This document shows positions 18,499-25,748 of a stretch of 43,294 bases of DNA, piece after piece (the stretch's first letter is position 1; every line of letters starts with the position of its first letter). The notes under the pieces are model-generated. The model was not told where the DNA came from. It ran no database searches and saw only the letters and a program-made list of their open reading frames with translations. A program made the translations under genes and the position numbers. The DNA is taken from positions 1 to 43,294 of the IMG/VR virus record IMGVR_UViG_3300044961_000036. One strand, given 5' to 3'. The stretch is from a virus.

Positions 18499-19310
18499 TG
18501 GTTGCCAACGATCTCGCGATTAACCGCCGAGGCAATCGCAATCCCTTCGCGGTAGCGGCGAGCGCAATACTTCGCCCGCATCGTATCCTTGAGTTCCGCG
18601 TCATTCTCAAAGATACGTTGGAGCACACCGTACCGTATGTATTTCAAAAACGAATCCGGTATCTGTGTGATGATGTCTTCAAGTTGAGCCACCTGAAAAG
18701 TTGGTTGCACAGTACCAACTTGCATGATGTTTTGACGATTGAGGCTGAGGCCGCTCAACGTGCCAAACCCTCCGCCAAGCGTGTCGAAGTAACAAGGACC
18801 GGCGATTCTAGATATAACGCCATATCCAGACGTAGGCGGCGTCAAGGTTAATTCAGATCCCGCAACAAAATTTGCAACAGTCCCATAGAAGGGATTGCCG
18901 AGATTCGTGGCGAACTGCGGGCCTGTCATTTGCGGCTTTGGATAAATGCCGAACCGCTTTGGAAGTAATTCATCCTCCCTGTACTTTTCAGGATTGGATG
19001 GTAGCATTTGGTCCCAATCGTAATCCGCATTGCTGATTTGGAACGTGTTATCTTCAAACAACTGGCTTTGGTCGTAGAACACTTCATCAACGTTACTCAG
19101 CTTGTTGGGACCGGTGTAAACCCCCTGATTCAAACGCGCCTGCTGGCACGCTATTCCCTTAACGAGGCCAGCCTTTTCTACAAAGTCCTGGATAACGATT
19201 CCAATTTGATTGATGATATTGGATTCGGAGATTAGGCCAAGATTCAAACCATCGGGCTCAAGCAATGGCCGGATTACTGAAACATAGATAGACCGAATTC
19301 GCGTTGCCAT
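18495..19310 (-). CDS. Adaptor / head-tail connector-type protein, 271 aa
   Basis: Start placed at ATG 19310, which overlaps the upstream stop as TGATG; a GTG three bases earlier has the better spacing to AAGGA, so 272 residues is also possible. The C-terminal part (IPDSFLKYIRYGVLQRIFEN, then AKYCARRYREGIAIASAVNR) is the helical end typical of phage adaptor proteins that sit under the portal. The N-terminal half begins with helix SIYVSVIRPLLE and has beta-rich inserts. It resembles the 215-aa gene before it and, more distantly, the 382-aa gene in general pattern. It probably joins the portal to the nozzle-type protein encoded next. Family call from pattern only. Confidence 0.5.
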   Translation of the reverse strand: MATRIRSIYVSVIRPLLEPDGLNLGLISESNIINQIGIVIQDFVEKAGLVKGIACQQARLNQGVYTGPNKLSNVDEVFYDQSQLFEDNTFQISNADYDWDQMLPSNPEKYREDELLPKRFGIYPKPQMTGPQFATNLGNPFYGTVANFVAGSELTLTPPTSGYGVISRIAGPCYFDTLGGGFGTLSGLSLNRQNIMQVGTVQPTFQVAQLEDIITQIPDSFLKYIRYGVLQRIFENDAELKDTMRAKYCARRYREGIAIASAVNREIVGNQ

Positions 19311-19957
19311 CACTTAGGATTCCTTATCACAGAATTCTTGTAAGGTTGCCGCAAAGTCGCAAGATAGCTCTGCGCCGAAACATCAGCCAGGAAAGAATCG
19401 TAAATAGCCTCCGATGTTTTGAATGTCATTCCGCCTTCGTCCAATTGCAGCACATGAGCGCAATAGTCCGAGAAGCTATTACCTACTTCTATCGGGAACT
19501 GAATCACGTCATCATCATCGACAAGCGGAGTGGGCTCGATGATGCCAGTAATGCTGACTACTCGCCCGCCCTCCGAATCTGCGGGATGCAACCCAAACTT
19601 ATTGATGCCGATTGGAACCCAATGCTGAGGCGGATACCCTTCCATTGCCGAGGTTTTTTGCATCCAGTCCGGGATGGTATATCCGATATTGCCAGTAGCC
19701 CATGGCTCCAACATGCGCCCTTCGTATTGGATGCGGATGGGAATGATGATGGGAGCCGGAACGTCGTAGATGACGCGACCGGCGACGGTCAATCCTGGAA
19801 GATCGACTGTGGCCTGAAGAAACCCGATGAACAAATTGAAAATGCAAATGCCCTCATTGATAACATCGACAACTTCATCGCGAGGATAAAAGATTCGATT
19901 ATTTTCAACGCGGTCATATACTTCTTCTATCAGTTCTTCAAGGGTAACTTGGGGCAT
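19310..19957 (-). CDS. Adaptor / head-tail connector-type protein, 215 aa
   Basis: ATG 19957 has AAGGA six bases upstream and overlaps the holin-like gene by 28 bases. The N-terminus (LEELIEEVYDRVENNRIFYP, then RDEVVDVINEGICIFNLF) is the helical pair common to podoviral adaptor proteins of the SU10/P22 gp4 type. A beta-rich middle follows (VAGRVIYDVPAPIIIPIRI), then a C-terminal helical block (FSDYCAHVLQLDEGGMTFK). Such proteins form a ring that binds the portal and seals DNA in the head. Its place between capsid and nozzle genes supports this. Confidence is moderate because no homology search was possible. Confidence 0.6.
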   Translation of the reverse strand: MPQVTLEELIEEVYDRVENNRIFYPRDEVVDVINEGICIFNLFIGFLQATVDLPGLTVAGRVIYDVPAPIIIPIRIQYEGRMLEPWATGNIGYTIPDWMQKTSAMEGYPPQHWVPIGINKFGLHPADSEGGRVVSITGIIEPTPLVDDDDVIQFPIEVGNSFSDYCAHVLQLDEGGMTFKTSEAIYDSFLADVSAQSYLATLRQPYKNSVIRNPK

Positions 19958-20265
19958 TGCGCGTCCTTATCTTCGGGCTCGTCCTGCTCCTTTATGGGTT
20001 GCCTTGGCACTGGATTCTTTAAGTATGCCCAGCCGCTTCCAACCGCGCCACCCACCCCGATATGGAAAAGTCGCTGCCAAGCGTGCGAATCGCCCATGAT
20101 AATAGCAGAATAATCACTCAAGCCAGTGATGAAAGCAGAAATGAAACCGCCCAGCATGGCAAAAGCCAATGCCTTCGACCAAGCCCGAAGATCCTCTGGC
20201 TTGTAATTGTTTTTTAGAACTTCCTCGATAATTGCTGCGAACAGCTTACCAACAGCCGGGGTCAT
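19930..20265 (-). CDS. Holin-like membrane protein
   Basis: The start is set at ATG 20265, because AAGGA lies eight bases before it; an ATG at 20274 directly abuts that site and would leave no spacing. The 111-residue protein has a charged N-terminal helix (VGKLFAAIIEEVLKNNYKPE), a hydrophobic segment at about 34-50 (ALAFAMLGGFISAFITG), a second one at about 72-86 (LFHIGVGGAVGSGWAYL), and a charged tail (KEQDEPEDKD). Small size, two hydrophobic segments and a charged C-terminus match class II holins, which permeabilise the inner membrane at lysis. No endolysin lies beside it, so the call is tentative. It overlaps both neighbouring genes. Confidence 0.4.
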   Translation of the reverse strand: MTPAVGKLFAAIIEEVLKNNYKPEDLRAWSKALAFAMLGGFISAFITGLSDYSAIIMGDSHAWQRLFHIGVGGAVGSGWAYLKNPVPRQPIKEQDEPEDKDAQCPKLPLKN

Positions 20266-20509
20266 TCGGGTCATCCTTGTCTTTCGCCAACGTCATACCC
20301 CCCCCATCCCCGCCAAATCGGCGATTGAAGTCACACCGGTTTTCCCAAATGGAATTGGGAATAGGCTCGCACAAATCCATTTCGTTGCGCCTTGCCTCCC
20401 GCATCTGAGGAATCTTGGCCGCGTCATTCAACGCATTGTCAGGTGTAAAAATCGGCGTCATCGCCTTCGAGCGAAGATCATCAGGACATGGTTTTTCGGC
20501 TTTTCGCAT
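20246..20509 (-). CDS. Hypothetical protein, 87 aa
   Basis: Starts at ATG 20509 behind a perfect GAGGTAACA leader that is the last of three GAGGTAAC copies. The protein is hydrophilic and mixed-charge (MRKAEKPCPDDLRSKAM, MREARRNEMDLCEPIPN), with four cysteines and a Gly/Asp-rich tail ending in PNDPGCW. No membrane segment or known domain is visible. It overlaps the start of the holin-like gene, so the two are probably translated together. Function unknown. Confidence 0.6.
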   Translation of the reverse strand: MRKAEKPCPDDLRSKAMTPIFTPDNALNDAAKIPQMREARRNEMDLCEPIPNSIWENRCDFNRRFGGDGGGMTLAKDKDDPNDPGCW

Positions 20510-20510
20510 T

Positions 20511-20536
20511 GTTACCTCGTTACCTCTGGTTACCTC
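20511..20536 (-). repeat. Triple direct repeat of a ribosome binding site
   Basis: The plus-strand octamer GTTACCTC occurs at 20511-20518, 20519-20526 and 20529-20536. On the coding strand this gives three GAGGTAAC units in the 27-base gap between the 382-aa gene and the 87-aa gene. Only the last is correctly spaced for the ATG at 20509. Confidence 0.85.
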
Positions 20537-21685
20537 TTAGACGTTTCCGTAATAGACATCGGCATCATGGGCTCGCCACCAATCAGCGCCTCCAAATCCA
20601 TACAGCGATTCATACTGCCAGGAATAGGCCATTTGCGCCTTGTAATCATCGGCGTACATGGCATCCTTGATGCCGTTTTCAAATTGGCGCTCATATTCCG
20701 CTGCCATGCGCGGATCATAGTAGGGGTCGTTGACTTCAGCCTTGTGCCGTAAGGCGTGCGAAAGTGCACCCCAAACCAAAACATTTGGCGCGACAAAAGG
20801 CAACGGGATATCGCTCTGCGCCCTCATGTCCGGCCATTCCTGCTGGTACATGATGTTCAGTTGGCGTGAAGTCGTCGGCGGAGGATAGACTTCTTGGGTT
20901 TCGTTGCCGTTGATATTGGGGTAGTTATTGCACAGCCAGATAGGCGTGTTGACGCTTTGCCGCCAAGGGTCCGCCGCATTGACGCGAGCCTGAGGGACGT
21001 TGACTTCCATCTGGATACCACGAATGGGATCAATGCAAGACATAACCGACTTGCAATCGCTCGCAATCGTGATATACATTTTCACGATTTGGTAAGACAT
21101 TGCAGCACCGGATGCGCCACTCCAGGGCTTATCCAAAACGGCGATAGAATCCGATGTTACCGCAATAATGTTGTAAATCGGATTGCGCTCAGTCATGCGA
21201 AGTTGGCGATGAACCAAGCTGCTTTGCCAAACAAGAGTGTTTTGATTTTTCGGATACTTAAAAACAGCGTAGAACTGAGTTTGGTTGACTTTGCGGACCG
21301 GAACGATTTCCGGGTACGTCTCGCCGTCACCAACATACAGGCATGAATTATCGTCGATGTTGTCCATCGAAGCCGGTGTCACCCACTGGCCGCCGGGCTG
21401 CGCTACACCAGCCGGAATAGACGTGGAAATGTAGTCTGTTACCGGCCAATCCGTATTGGTGCCGAGCATCAAGTTCGAGTTCGTGATAAGTTCGACTTGC
21501 CCGGTGTCGTAGACGTTTGGCAGGTAAATTGTTGCGTGCTTGAAAAGACCAGCCCATTGCGGGCGGCGGTTGATAATGGTTCGCTGGCTGTAATTTAGCC
21601 AATCGCGGGTTAGATCAGGAGGCGCATTTGGCTTGAAACGCCGGACGTGTCCGACCATGCTTGCCAATGTTTCCTGGTATTGCAA
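20537..21685 (-). CDS. Large adaptor-type / head completion structural protein, 382 aa
   Basis: The frame opens with TTG at 21685, five bases after GGGAGG; the next in-frame ATG is at 21658, so the start is uncertain by nine codons. The N-terminus (DLTRDWLNYSQRTIINRRPQ then WAGLF) is the helix-turn pattern of phage adaptor proteins. A long beta-rich middle follows, and a helical C-terminus (LVWGALSHALRHKAEVNDPY, then MAAEYERQFENGIKDAMYAD) resembles the ends of those proteins. At 382 residues it is about twice the usual adaptor length, with the beta-rich part as the excess. It follows the decoration genes and precedes the other adaptor-like genes. A head-tail joining role is likely. Confidence 0.5.
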   Translation of the reverse strand: MQYQETLASMVGHVRRFKPNAPPDLTRDWLNYSQRTIINRRPQWAGLFKHATIYLPNVYDTGQVELITNSNLMLGTNTDWPVTDYISTSIPAGVAQPGGQWVTPASMDNIDDNSCLYVGDGETYPEIVPVRKVNQTQFYAVFKYPKNQNTLVWQSSLVHRQLRMTERNPIYNIIAVTSDSIAVLDKPWSGASGAAMSYQIVKMYITIASDCKSVMSCIDPIRGIQMEVNVPQARVNAADPWRQSVNTPIWLCNNYPNINGNETQEVYPPPTTSRQLNIMYQQEWPDMRAQSDIPLPFVAPNVLVWGALSHALRHKAEVNDPYYDPRMAAEYERQFENGIKDAMYADDYKAQMAYSWQYESLYGFGGADWWRAHDADVYYGNV

Positions 21686-21712
21686 ATGCGCCTCCCATAT
21701 CCTTACTGCTGA

Positions 21713-22189
21713 TTACTGAAGCCGATACCAAATGGTGCCGACCGGAACAACCTTTGCGGCAGCCGTGTTGCTTGTTATGGCCGCATTCAGGCCAACAATA
21801 GAAGCGCCGGATGGTGCCACCAACGTAACCGAATGCGTCGTTAAAGCCAAGATGGCCTGCTGAAAGCCACCAGAAAAAACAGTCGGAGAAGCCAAGGTTA
21901 GGTTCCCCGCAAAACCCGACACGGTAACGATGCCCGGAAAATCCGTTATCGTTCCCGCCGCCGTTTTTGCTTGCACTGGACCGGTAAGTCCACCTACGGC
22001 GATAGGCGTGAAACTAGGGGAAGCGGGATCGGTGCAAATCCAGCCGATTGCTTCACCAGGACCGCAAGCCGTATTGATGATGATGTCGCCAAGGTTCAGC
22101 CCAGTCTCGGTTGGCGTCGAATCAGCGAACCGGATTACCGGCGTCGGCTGATTCGGAGTGAGTGGAAGATTAAAGACGTTGAGTGCCAT
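21713..22189 (-). CDS. Capsid decoration / head-fibre-type protein, paralogue 2
   Basis: 158 residues from ATG 22189, with only a weak AAAG leader. Residues about 30-50 (LNLGDIIINTACGPGEAIGW) match the same region of the upstream 155-aa protein (GQIIINVQAEAGDAIGWVC). Both end in a beta-rich repeat of V-T-L-x-A-P-S-G-x-x-I-V-G type followed by xTxWYxx. The pair is therefore a tandem duplication. Small beta-rich proteins placed just after the capsid gene are usually head decoration proteins or head fibres. No cysteine pattern or membrane segment suggests anything else. A role on the capsid surface is inferred. Confidence 0.5.
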   Translation of the reverse strand: MALNVFNLPLTPNQPTPVIRFADSTPTETGLNLGDIIINTACGPGEAIGWICTDPASPSFTPIAVGGLTGPVQAKTAAGTITDFPGIVTVSGFAGNLTLASPTVFSGGFQQAILALTTHSVTLVAPSGASIVGLNAAITSNTAAAKVVPVGTIWYRLQ

Positions 22190-22204
22190 GTTTCTTTGCG
22201 AGAC

Positions 22205-22234
22205 CTGAGGCGGGGCCTAAGCCCCACCTCAGGC
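22205..22234 (-). terminator. Strong stem-loop between the two decoration genes
   Basis: CCTGAGG and GGGGC arms pair with GCCCC and CCTCAGG across the loop CTAA (plus-strand reading). The one internal mismatch is C/A on the plus strand but becomes G-U on the minus-strand RNA, giving a continuous 13-pair stem only in the transcribed direction. No U-run follows, so this may be a partial terminator, a processing site or a stabiliser of the capsid mRNA 3' end. Confidence 0.6.
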
Positions 22235-22248
22235 GCTCAACTCCTTTG

Positions 22249-22716
22249 TTAGCTGACGTTGTACCAAGTCGTGTTGCCGTCACTGAGAACGCTCAAGCGA
22301 GCATTCGCAACGGTCGTCAACACAGGGCCACCAACAATCGTGTTGCCGGATGGAGCCGCCAACGTGACTGCCGATGCGCCACCGGCGTTCAGCACAGTAA
22401 GCACTGTGCCTGCGCCCTGCGAGCCAGCCGCCGGGAGCGTGTACGAAGATGCCGTGGTGGATGTCAGCAAGTTGTAGCGCGAACCGGACGCCAGCGTCGA
22501 GCCCGAACTGGAAACCGTAGTGAGCGTCGTGGGCTGAGCAAATCCGAGAGCTACCCAGGAGCCGGGAGTACCGGCTGCCGTGCAGACCCATCCAATTGCA
22601 TCGCCCGCTTCGGCTTGAACATTGATGATGATTTGCCCCTGCGCCCAGTAACCCTCTGTCGGCACGCCGCTGCCATAGTTGATTGCCGGGAGTGGGGGAT
22701 TGGTGGGAAGTGCCAT
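22249..22716 (-). CDS. Capsid decoration / head-fibre-type protein, paralogue 1
   Basis: 155 residues from ATG 22716, with an AAGGA leader in the gap after the major capsid gene. It contains GQIIINVQAEAGDAIGWVC near residues 27-45 and a beta-rich C-terminal half (VTLAAPSGNTIVGGPVLTTV) ending TTWYNVS. It is paralogous to the next gene. Thr, Ser, Gly and Ala dominate, with few charged residues, as in head-fibre and decoration proteins. Its position one gene behind the capsid protein supports a capsid surface role; it is not recognisable as a known enzyme. Confidence 0.5.
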   Translation of the reverse strand: MALPTNPPLPAINYGSGVPTEGYWAQGQIIINVQAEAGDAIGWVCTAAGTPGSWVALGFAQPTTLTTVSSSGSTLASGSRYNLLTSTTASSYTLPAAGSQGAGTVLTVLNAGGASAVTLAAPSGNTIVGGPVLTTVANARLSVLSDGNTTWYNVS

Positions 22717-22756
22717 TTCTGTTTTCTCTCTTTCCTTGCTTGGTTAGCTGCCGCCC

Positions 22757-23824
22757 TTAGGCGAGCGCACTCCCGATTAGCTTGAAGCAGGTGCGCGGGT
22801 TGGGGACAACAAGGTTGCCCGAGAACAAGAACTGGCCCGACACGTCAACCGAGTTCTGCGCTTCCTTGAAGCCGGTGAAGCCGAACTGGAACTTCGGATT
22901 CGTGGTGACGTAAAACTCCAGGTAATTCGTGTTCAGGCCAAACATGACCTGCTCAGGAGCGTACTTGGAGATGACCACTTCGCTGCTGTTGAATCGGAGC
23001 GTCTGGAAACCCACCTTCGCCACGTCGGATTTGTCGTCCATGTAGCGCTGGAGTGGCTGAGTGCTCTGCCAGAACTTGTCCCAACCATTTTGCTGCCCGA
23101 TCAGCAAGTCGGGGAAGTCGTTGCCAAACCATGCTTTCCCGTAGGCGTTTTGCACTTCCGAAAGCTGGAAGGTCGTAAACGCACGGTTGGTATATGCATT
23201 AAGACCGCCAATGTTGGCGTTCGGAGTGGCAGTGCCGGATGAGGGTGTCGCCGTAATGTCGTTGCGGGTAATGCCACCCACAGAGGGGAAGGACTTGGTG
23301 ACGCCGGTAGCGGTCGGGTAGCCCGAACCGGAGTTACCGTCATCGACCCAGGCCAAGAGCCCGGCGAAGGCATTGGAGGTGCTGAGCACACCGCCGGAGG
23401 CGGTCACAGCGGCAGCATCGGATTGACCGTCTTTGTACAGGTTAGTCGAGAGCACCTTCGCCATCCGCAAGGAGGCATTGAGCATCTTCGTCTCAACCTG
23501 AGAAAAGACCGCTTCGGGGCCACGATTCAACACGTCATCGGTGCCGTACAGCGTAATGTTGACATACGCATACTTCATCGGCACTTGCAGTGCCGTGTCG
23601 GTGGGCACGTAGGCGATATTGAAGGTGTCGCCGCGGAGAAAGAAATCGCCGTTGAGTTCGGCGTAGATCAGTGGGCGTTGGATCAACTGACCGCCATCGA
23701 AGCGCACCATACGGCGGTTCATCAAGCGAGTCAGGAGAGGATCGTTCTTGAAAATCAAATCCGTTGTCCGGGGGACAATATACAGATTTGTCAAGGCGTT
23801 CACTTCGGTGATAGCCAGAGGCAT
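22757..23824 (-). CDS. Major capsid protein
   Basis: 355 residues from ATG 23824 with AGGAG eight bases upstream. The N-terminus (MPLAITEVNALTNLYIVPRT), the conserved segment RRMVRFDGGQLIQRPLIYAE, the strand YAYVNITLYGTDDVLNRG and the C-terminal LEFYVTTNPKFQFGFTGFK are typical of a large family of phage major capsid proteins expected to have the HK97 fold. Length is normal for this family and no long N-terminal delta domain is seen, in line with a separate scaffold gene just upstream. It builds the icosahedral shell. Confidence 0.88.
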   Translation of the reverse strand: MPLAITEVNALTNLYIVPRTTDLIFKNDPLLTRLMNRRMVRFDGGQLIQRPLIYAELNGDFFLRGDTFNIAYVPTDTALQVPMKYAYVNITLYGTDDVLNRGPEAVFSQVETKMLNASLRMAKVLSTNLYKDGQSDAAAVTASGGVLSTSNAFAGLLAWVDDGNSGSGYPTATGVTKSFPSVGGITRNDITATPSSGTATPNANIGGLNAYTNRAFTTFQLSEVQNAYGKAWFGNDFPDLLIGQQNGWDKFWQSTQPLQRYMDDKSDVAKVGFQTLRFNSSEVVISKYAPEQVMFGLNTNYLEFYVTTNPKFQFGFTGFKEAQNSVDVSGQFLFSGNLVVPNPRTCFKLIGSALA

Positions 23825-23847
23825 CGTATTCTCCTATTTGTTCAATT

Positions 23848-23894
23848 CCGCCAATTACGGCGGTGAAGACCGAAGCTACGCCTTGCGTAAGCTT
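23848..23894 (-). promoter_or_regulatory. Two small stem-loops between scaffold and capsid genes
   Basis: At 23873-23894 AAGC-TACGC pairs with GCGTA-GCTT, with one bulged base and a three-base loop, overlapping the scaffold stop codon. At 23848-23863 CCGCC pairs with GGCGG across a six-base loop. They fill the 68-base gap before the capsid ribosome binding site and may protect or separate the capsid message. No promoter elements are convincing here. Confidence 0.4.
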
Positions 23895-24750
23895 AGCTGG
23901 CTCCGGCTTCTTTTTGGCGGAAATGAGCGGCCACAAAACGCGACACGCCTTTGCCAAGCTCGACGTTCTCAGGAACCACGTTCGCCGCTTTTTCAGCGTC
24001 GGTCGGGGTCTGACTTAAGGAGTTCTGCAAGTGGCCCATTTCGGGACCATTGAGATCGACAGGCATCCGGCCTTCCGCGCCCATTGCGATCTGCTGCTGC
24101 ACGGTCTGCTTACCGCGCTCAAATGCTTCGTTGACGGCTTTCTCGTGATCCTGCTTCATGCGTTCAGCACGGCGGTCGGACACATACGCATTGTAGGCTG
24201 CGTCAGGATCATTGATACCCAGCTTCACCGCATTTGCGTACATCGCGTCCACATCGAGCGCTTCGTCGAATTCCTTCAAATGCTTCACAACGAGAGGCAT
24301 CGTTTTCGACATGACCGCGCTCAGCGCCGCATATCGACCGTCCACCAGTTGCTCCACCTCAGGCTCCTTAGTCGCCAGTAACTCTTCTACGTCTTTCTTC
24401 GCAACGTACCCTTTCTCGCCAAGGTACTTGTCAAGTTGTGCAAAATCCATTGGTTCTCCCGCTTTCTGTAATTGTTGCCTCAGGGCCTCATTCTCCAGCA
24501 ATGCTTCGTATTGCTGCTTTGTCATGTTATGATCTGCAAGCCAGTTGTTCTGCTTCCAGATGTCCCACGCCTCAGCGTATTTCCGCTGCTCTTCGGTTTC
24601 GGCCAACTTACGGCTGTAATCTTCTTGCCGTAGAAAACCTTCCTTGACCTGCGGATACTTGCTTACGATTTGCTCGAATTGAACCCTTTCGCTTTCGTCT
24701 GCAATCAAACCTAGGATGTCTGCGAATCCATTTCCTGCCAACGTCTCCAC
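23893..24750 (-). CDS. Capsid scaffolding protein
   Basis: The frame opens at GTG 24750; a TTG nine bases later has better spacing to GGAGGT, so the start is uncertain by three codons. The 285-residue protein is very acidic and helical, with long charged stretches (QEDYSRKLAETEEQRKYAEA, NEALRQQLQKAGEPMDFAQL, ERMKQDHEKAVNEAFERGKQ) and a basic C-terminus (SRFVAAHFRQKEAGAS). Helical acidic proteins of this size directly before the major capsid gene are scaffolds; the basic C-terminal helix is the usual capsid-binding part. It should direct procapsid assembly and then leave. No protease motif is seen. Confidence 0.75.
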   Translation of the reverse strand: METLAGNGFADILGLIADESERVQFEQIVSKYPQVKEGFLRQEDYSRKLAETEEQRKYAEAWDIWKQNNWLADHNMTKQQYEALLENEALRQQLQKAGEPMDFAQLDKYLGEKGYVAKKDVEELLATKEPEVEQLVDGRYAALSAVMSKTMPLVVKHLKEFDEALDVDAMYANAVKLGINDPDAAYNAYVSDRRAERMKQDHEKAVNEAFERGKQTVQQQIAMGAEGRMPVDLNGPEMGHLQNSLSQTPTDAEKAANVVPENVELGKGVSRFVAAHFRQKEAGAS

Positions 24751-24786
24751 CTCCGGCGGACACGGCTAAGGCAAACGCTCTTGCGC

Positions 24787-25176
24787 CTACGCCATTTGCA
24801 TGGAAGAAGCCGCGCCCGCCGGAGCCTCACCTGGAGATCCCGCCGGAGCCGACGCGCCTTGCCCAATGCCGCCTTGTGTTTGTTGACCACCCAACGCTTG
24901 CTTAAGCTGCTGGCCCGCTTGCGCCATCATCTTCAGCAACGGAATTACTTCCGGTTTTTCTACTACCAAAATTTGAGCTACCTTGCTTAGTTCGCTTTCG
25001 ACATTGGCAAGGGAGGCCATTGCAAATTGCAGCGTCTCTGCGGGGGCCGCTCCAGCAATGCCACTACCGGCGGCGGGCATCCCAGCCGCAAATTGTCCCA
25101 TTGCGCTCATGCCCTGACGCAGATTCGGAGGCTGGGGAGGGTTTGGGCCGGTTGCGCCAAAATCATTCATCGCCAT
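24787..25176 (-). CDS. Hypothetical Ala/Gly/Gln-rich protein, 129 aa
   Basis: ATG 25176 has AGGGGTGA upstream. The ends are low-complexity (GPNPPQPPNLRQGMSAMGQF and GGIGQGASAPAGSPGEAPAG). The middle, about 50-95, is a hydrophobic amphipathic helix (FAMASLANVESELSKVAQIL then PLLKMMAQAGQQLKQAL). It sits between the portal-side small genes and the scaffold. Such proteins occur in head modules of podoviruses without known function; a minor head or assembly factor is possible. Confidence 0.6.
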   Translation of the reverse strand: MAMNDFGATGPNPPQPPNLRQGMSAMGQFAAGMPAAGSGIAGAAPAETLQFAMASLANVESELSKVAQILVVEKPEVIPLLKMMAQAGQQLKQALGGQQTQGGIGQGASAPAGSPGEAPAGAASSMQMA

Positions 25177-25192
25177 AAATCACCCCTGAGGC

Positions 25193-25471
25193 TTACTTGC
25201 TCTGTTTGATTGCTCGCTGAGACATTGGCGTGTCAAAGCTTTGCCAGCCGTGACGAGGAGTGTCTTTCAACGCAACGTCGCTGCCGACCTTCTGAATGGT
25301 CCCACCGGCAAACGCCTTTGGAGCCATACTCACCGGCGTATCCTTCATCTGCGAGATCGTGTCACCAACCGCCTGCATTTTGCCGCCGCTGAACGGCGTC
25401 GGGGTTACGGTGCGCGGTTCGTTTTTCAACTTTTCCTTGTCACCGATGACTTGCATATTGTTGTCAGCCAC
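25193..25471 (-). CDS. Hypothetical protein with three short internal repeats, 92 aa
   Basis: Starts at GTG 25471, five bases after a full AAGGAGG; no ATG in this frame fits better. The protein contains three related units: MQVIGDKEKLKNEP, MQAVGDTISQMKDTP and IQKVGSDVALKDTP, each followed by a segment with FSGG or FAGG in the first two. There is no membrane segment and no recognised domain. It lies in the promoter-proximal part of the capsid operon. Function unknown. Confidence 0.6.
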   Translation of the reverse strand: MADNNMQVIGDKEKLKNEPRTVTPTPFSGGKMQAVGDTISQMKDTPVSMAPKAFAGGTIQKVGSDVALKDTPRHGWQSFDTPMSQRAIKQSK

Positions 25472-25498
25472 ATGGACCTCCTTGGTCTTGATCGATGA

Positions 25499-25615
25499 TT
25501 AGCGCTTCGGAACTCGCTTGCCCTTTGCGGGGCGTTTGGTTCCGCGCTCATTCATCATTTCCCGAATCAGCTTTCGGTCCTGAGCGGCATCGGCATGTTT
25601 GGAATTCCGTTTCAT
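25499..25615 (-). CDS. Very small basic protein, 38 aa
   Basis: Open frame from ATG 25615 to TAA at 25499, with AAGG eight bases upstream. It encodes MKRNSKHADAAQDRKLIREM and ends TKRPAKGKRVPKR. It is strongly basic, with a central helix. It is the first gene after the candidate promoter and operator, in the widest gap around it. The length, spacing and gap-filling position argue for a real gene. It might bind DNA or RNA, but nothing more can be said. Confidence 0.6.
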   Translation of the reverse strand: MKRNSKHADAAQDRKLIREMMNERGTKRPAKGKRVPKR

Positions 25616-25662
25616 GCTTCGCCTTTCTTTCGTTACGGCTCTACCCTGTAATGGGTGTACGC

Positions 25663-25691
25663 CATATAGTTCCGTCACAAGTATCTGTCAA
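25663..25691 (-). promoter_or_regulatory. Sigma-70-type promoter of the capsid operon
   Basis: On the minus strand TTGACA (25691-25686, perfect -35) is followed after 17 bases by TATATG (25668-25663, four of six -10 bases). Transcription would begin near 25656, leaving a leader of about 40 bases before the ATG at 25615. An overlapping weaker pair (TTGACT, 18 bases, GATACT) lies just upstream. This is the best promoter match I found. Confidence 0.55.
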
Positions 25692-25694
25692 CCC

Positions 25695-25728
25695 ATCAGT
25701 ACAAGTCAAGATGCAAAACAGTACTGAT
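25695..25728. promoter_or_regulatory. Operator-like inverted repeat upstream of the promoter
   Basis: ATCAGTAC (25695-25702) and GTACTGAT (25721-25728) form a perfect 8-bp dyad with an 18-base spacer, ending three bases before the -35 element. The right arm overlaps the palindrome CAGTACTG. The geometry suits a dimeric regulator bound on one face of the helix. As an RNA hairpin it would be weak because of the long loop. Confidence 0.4.
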
Positions 25729-25748
25729 TGTGAATTGGCCTATTGACT

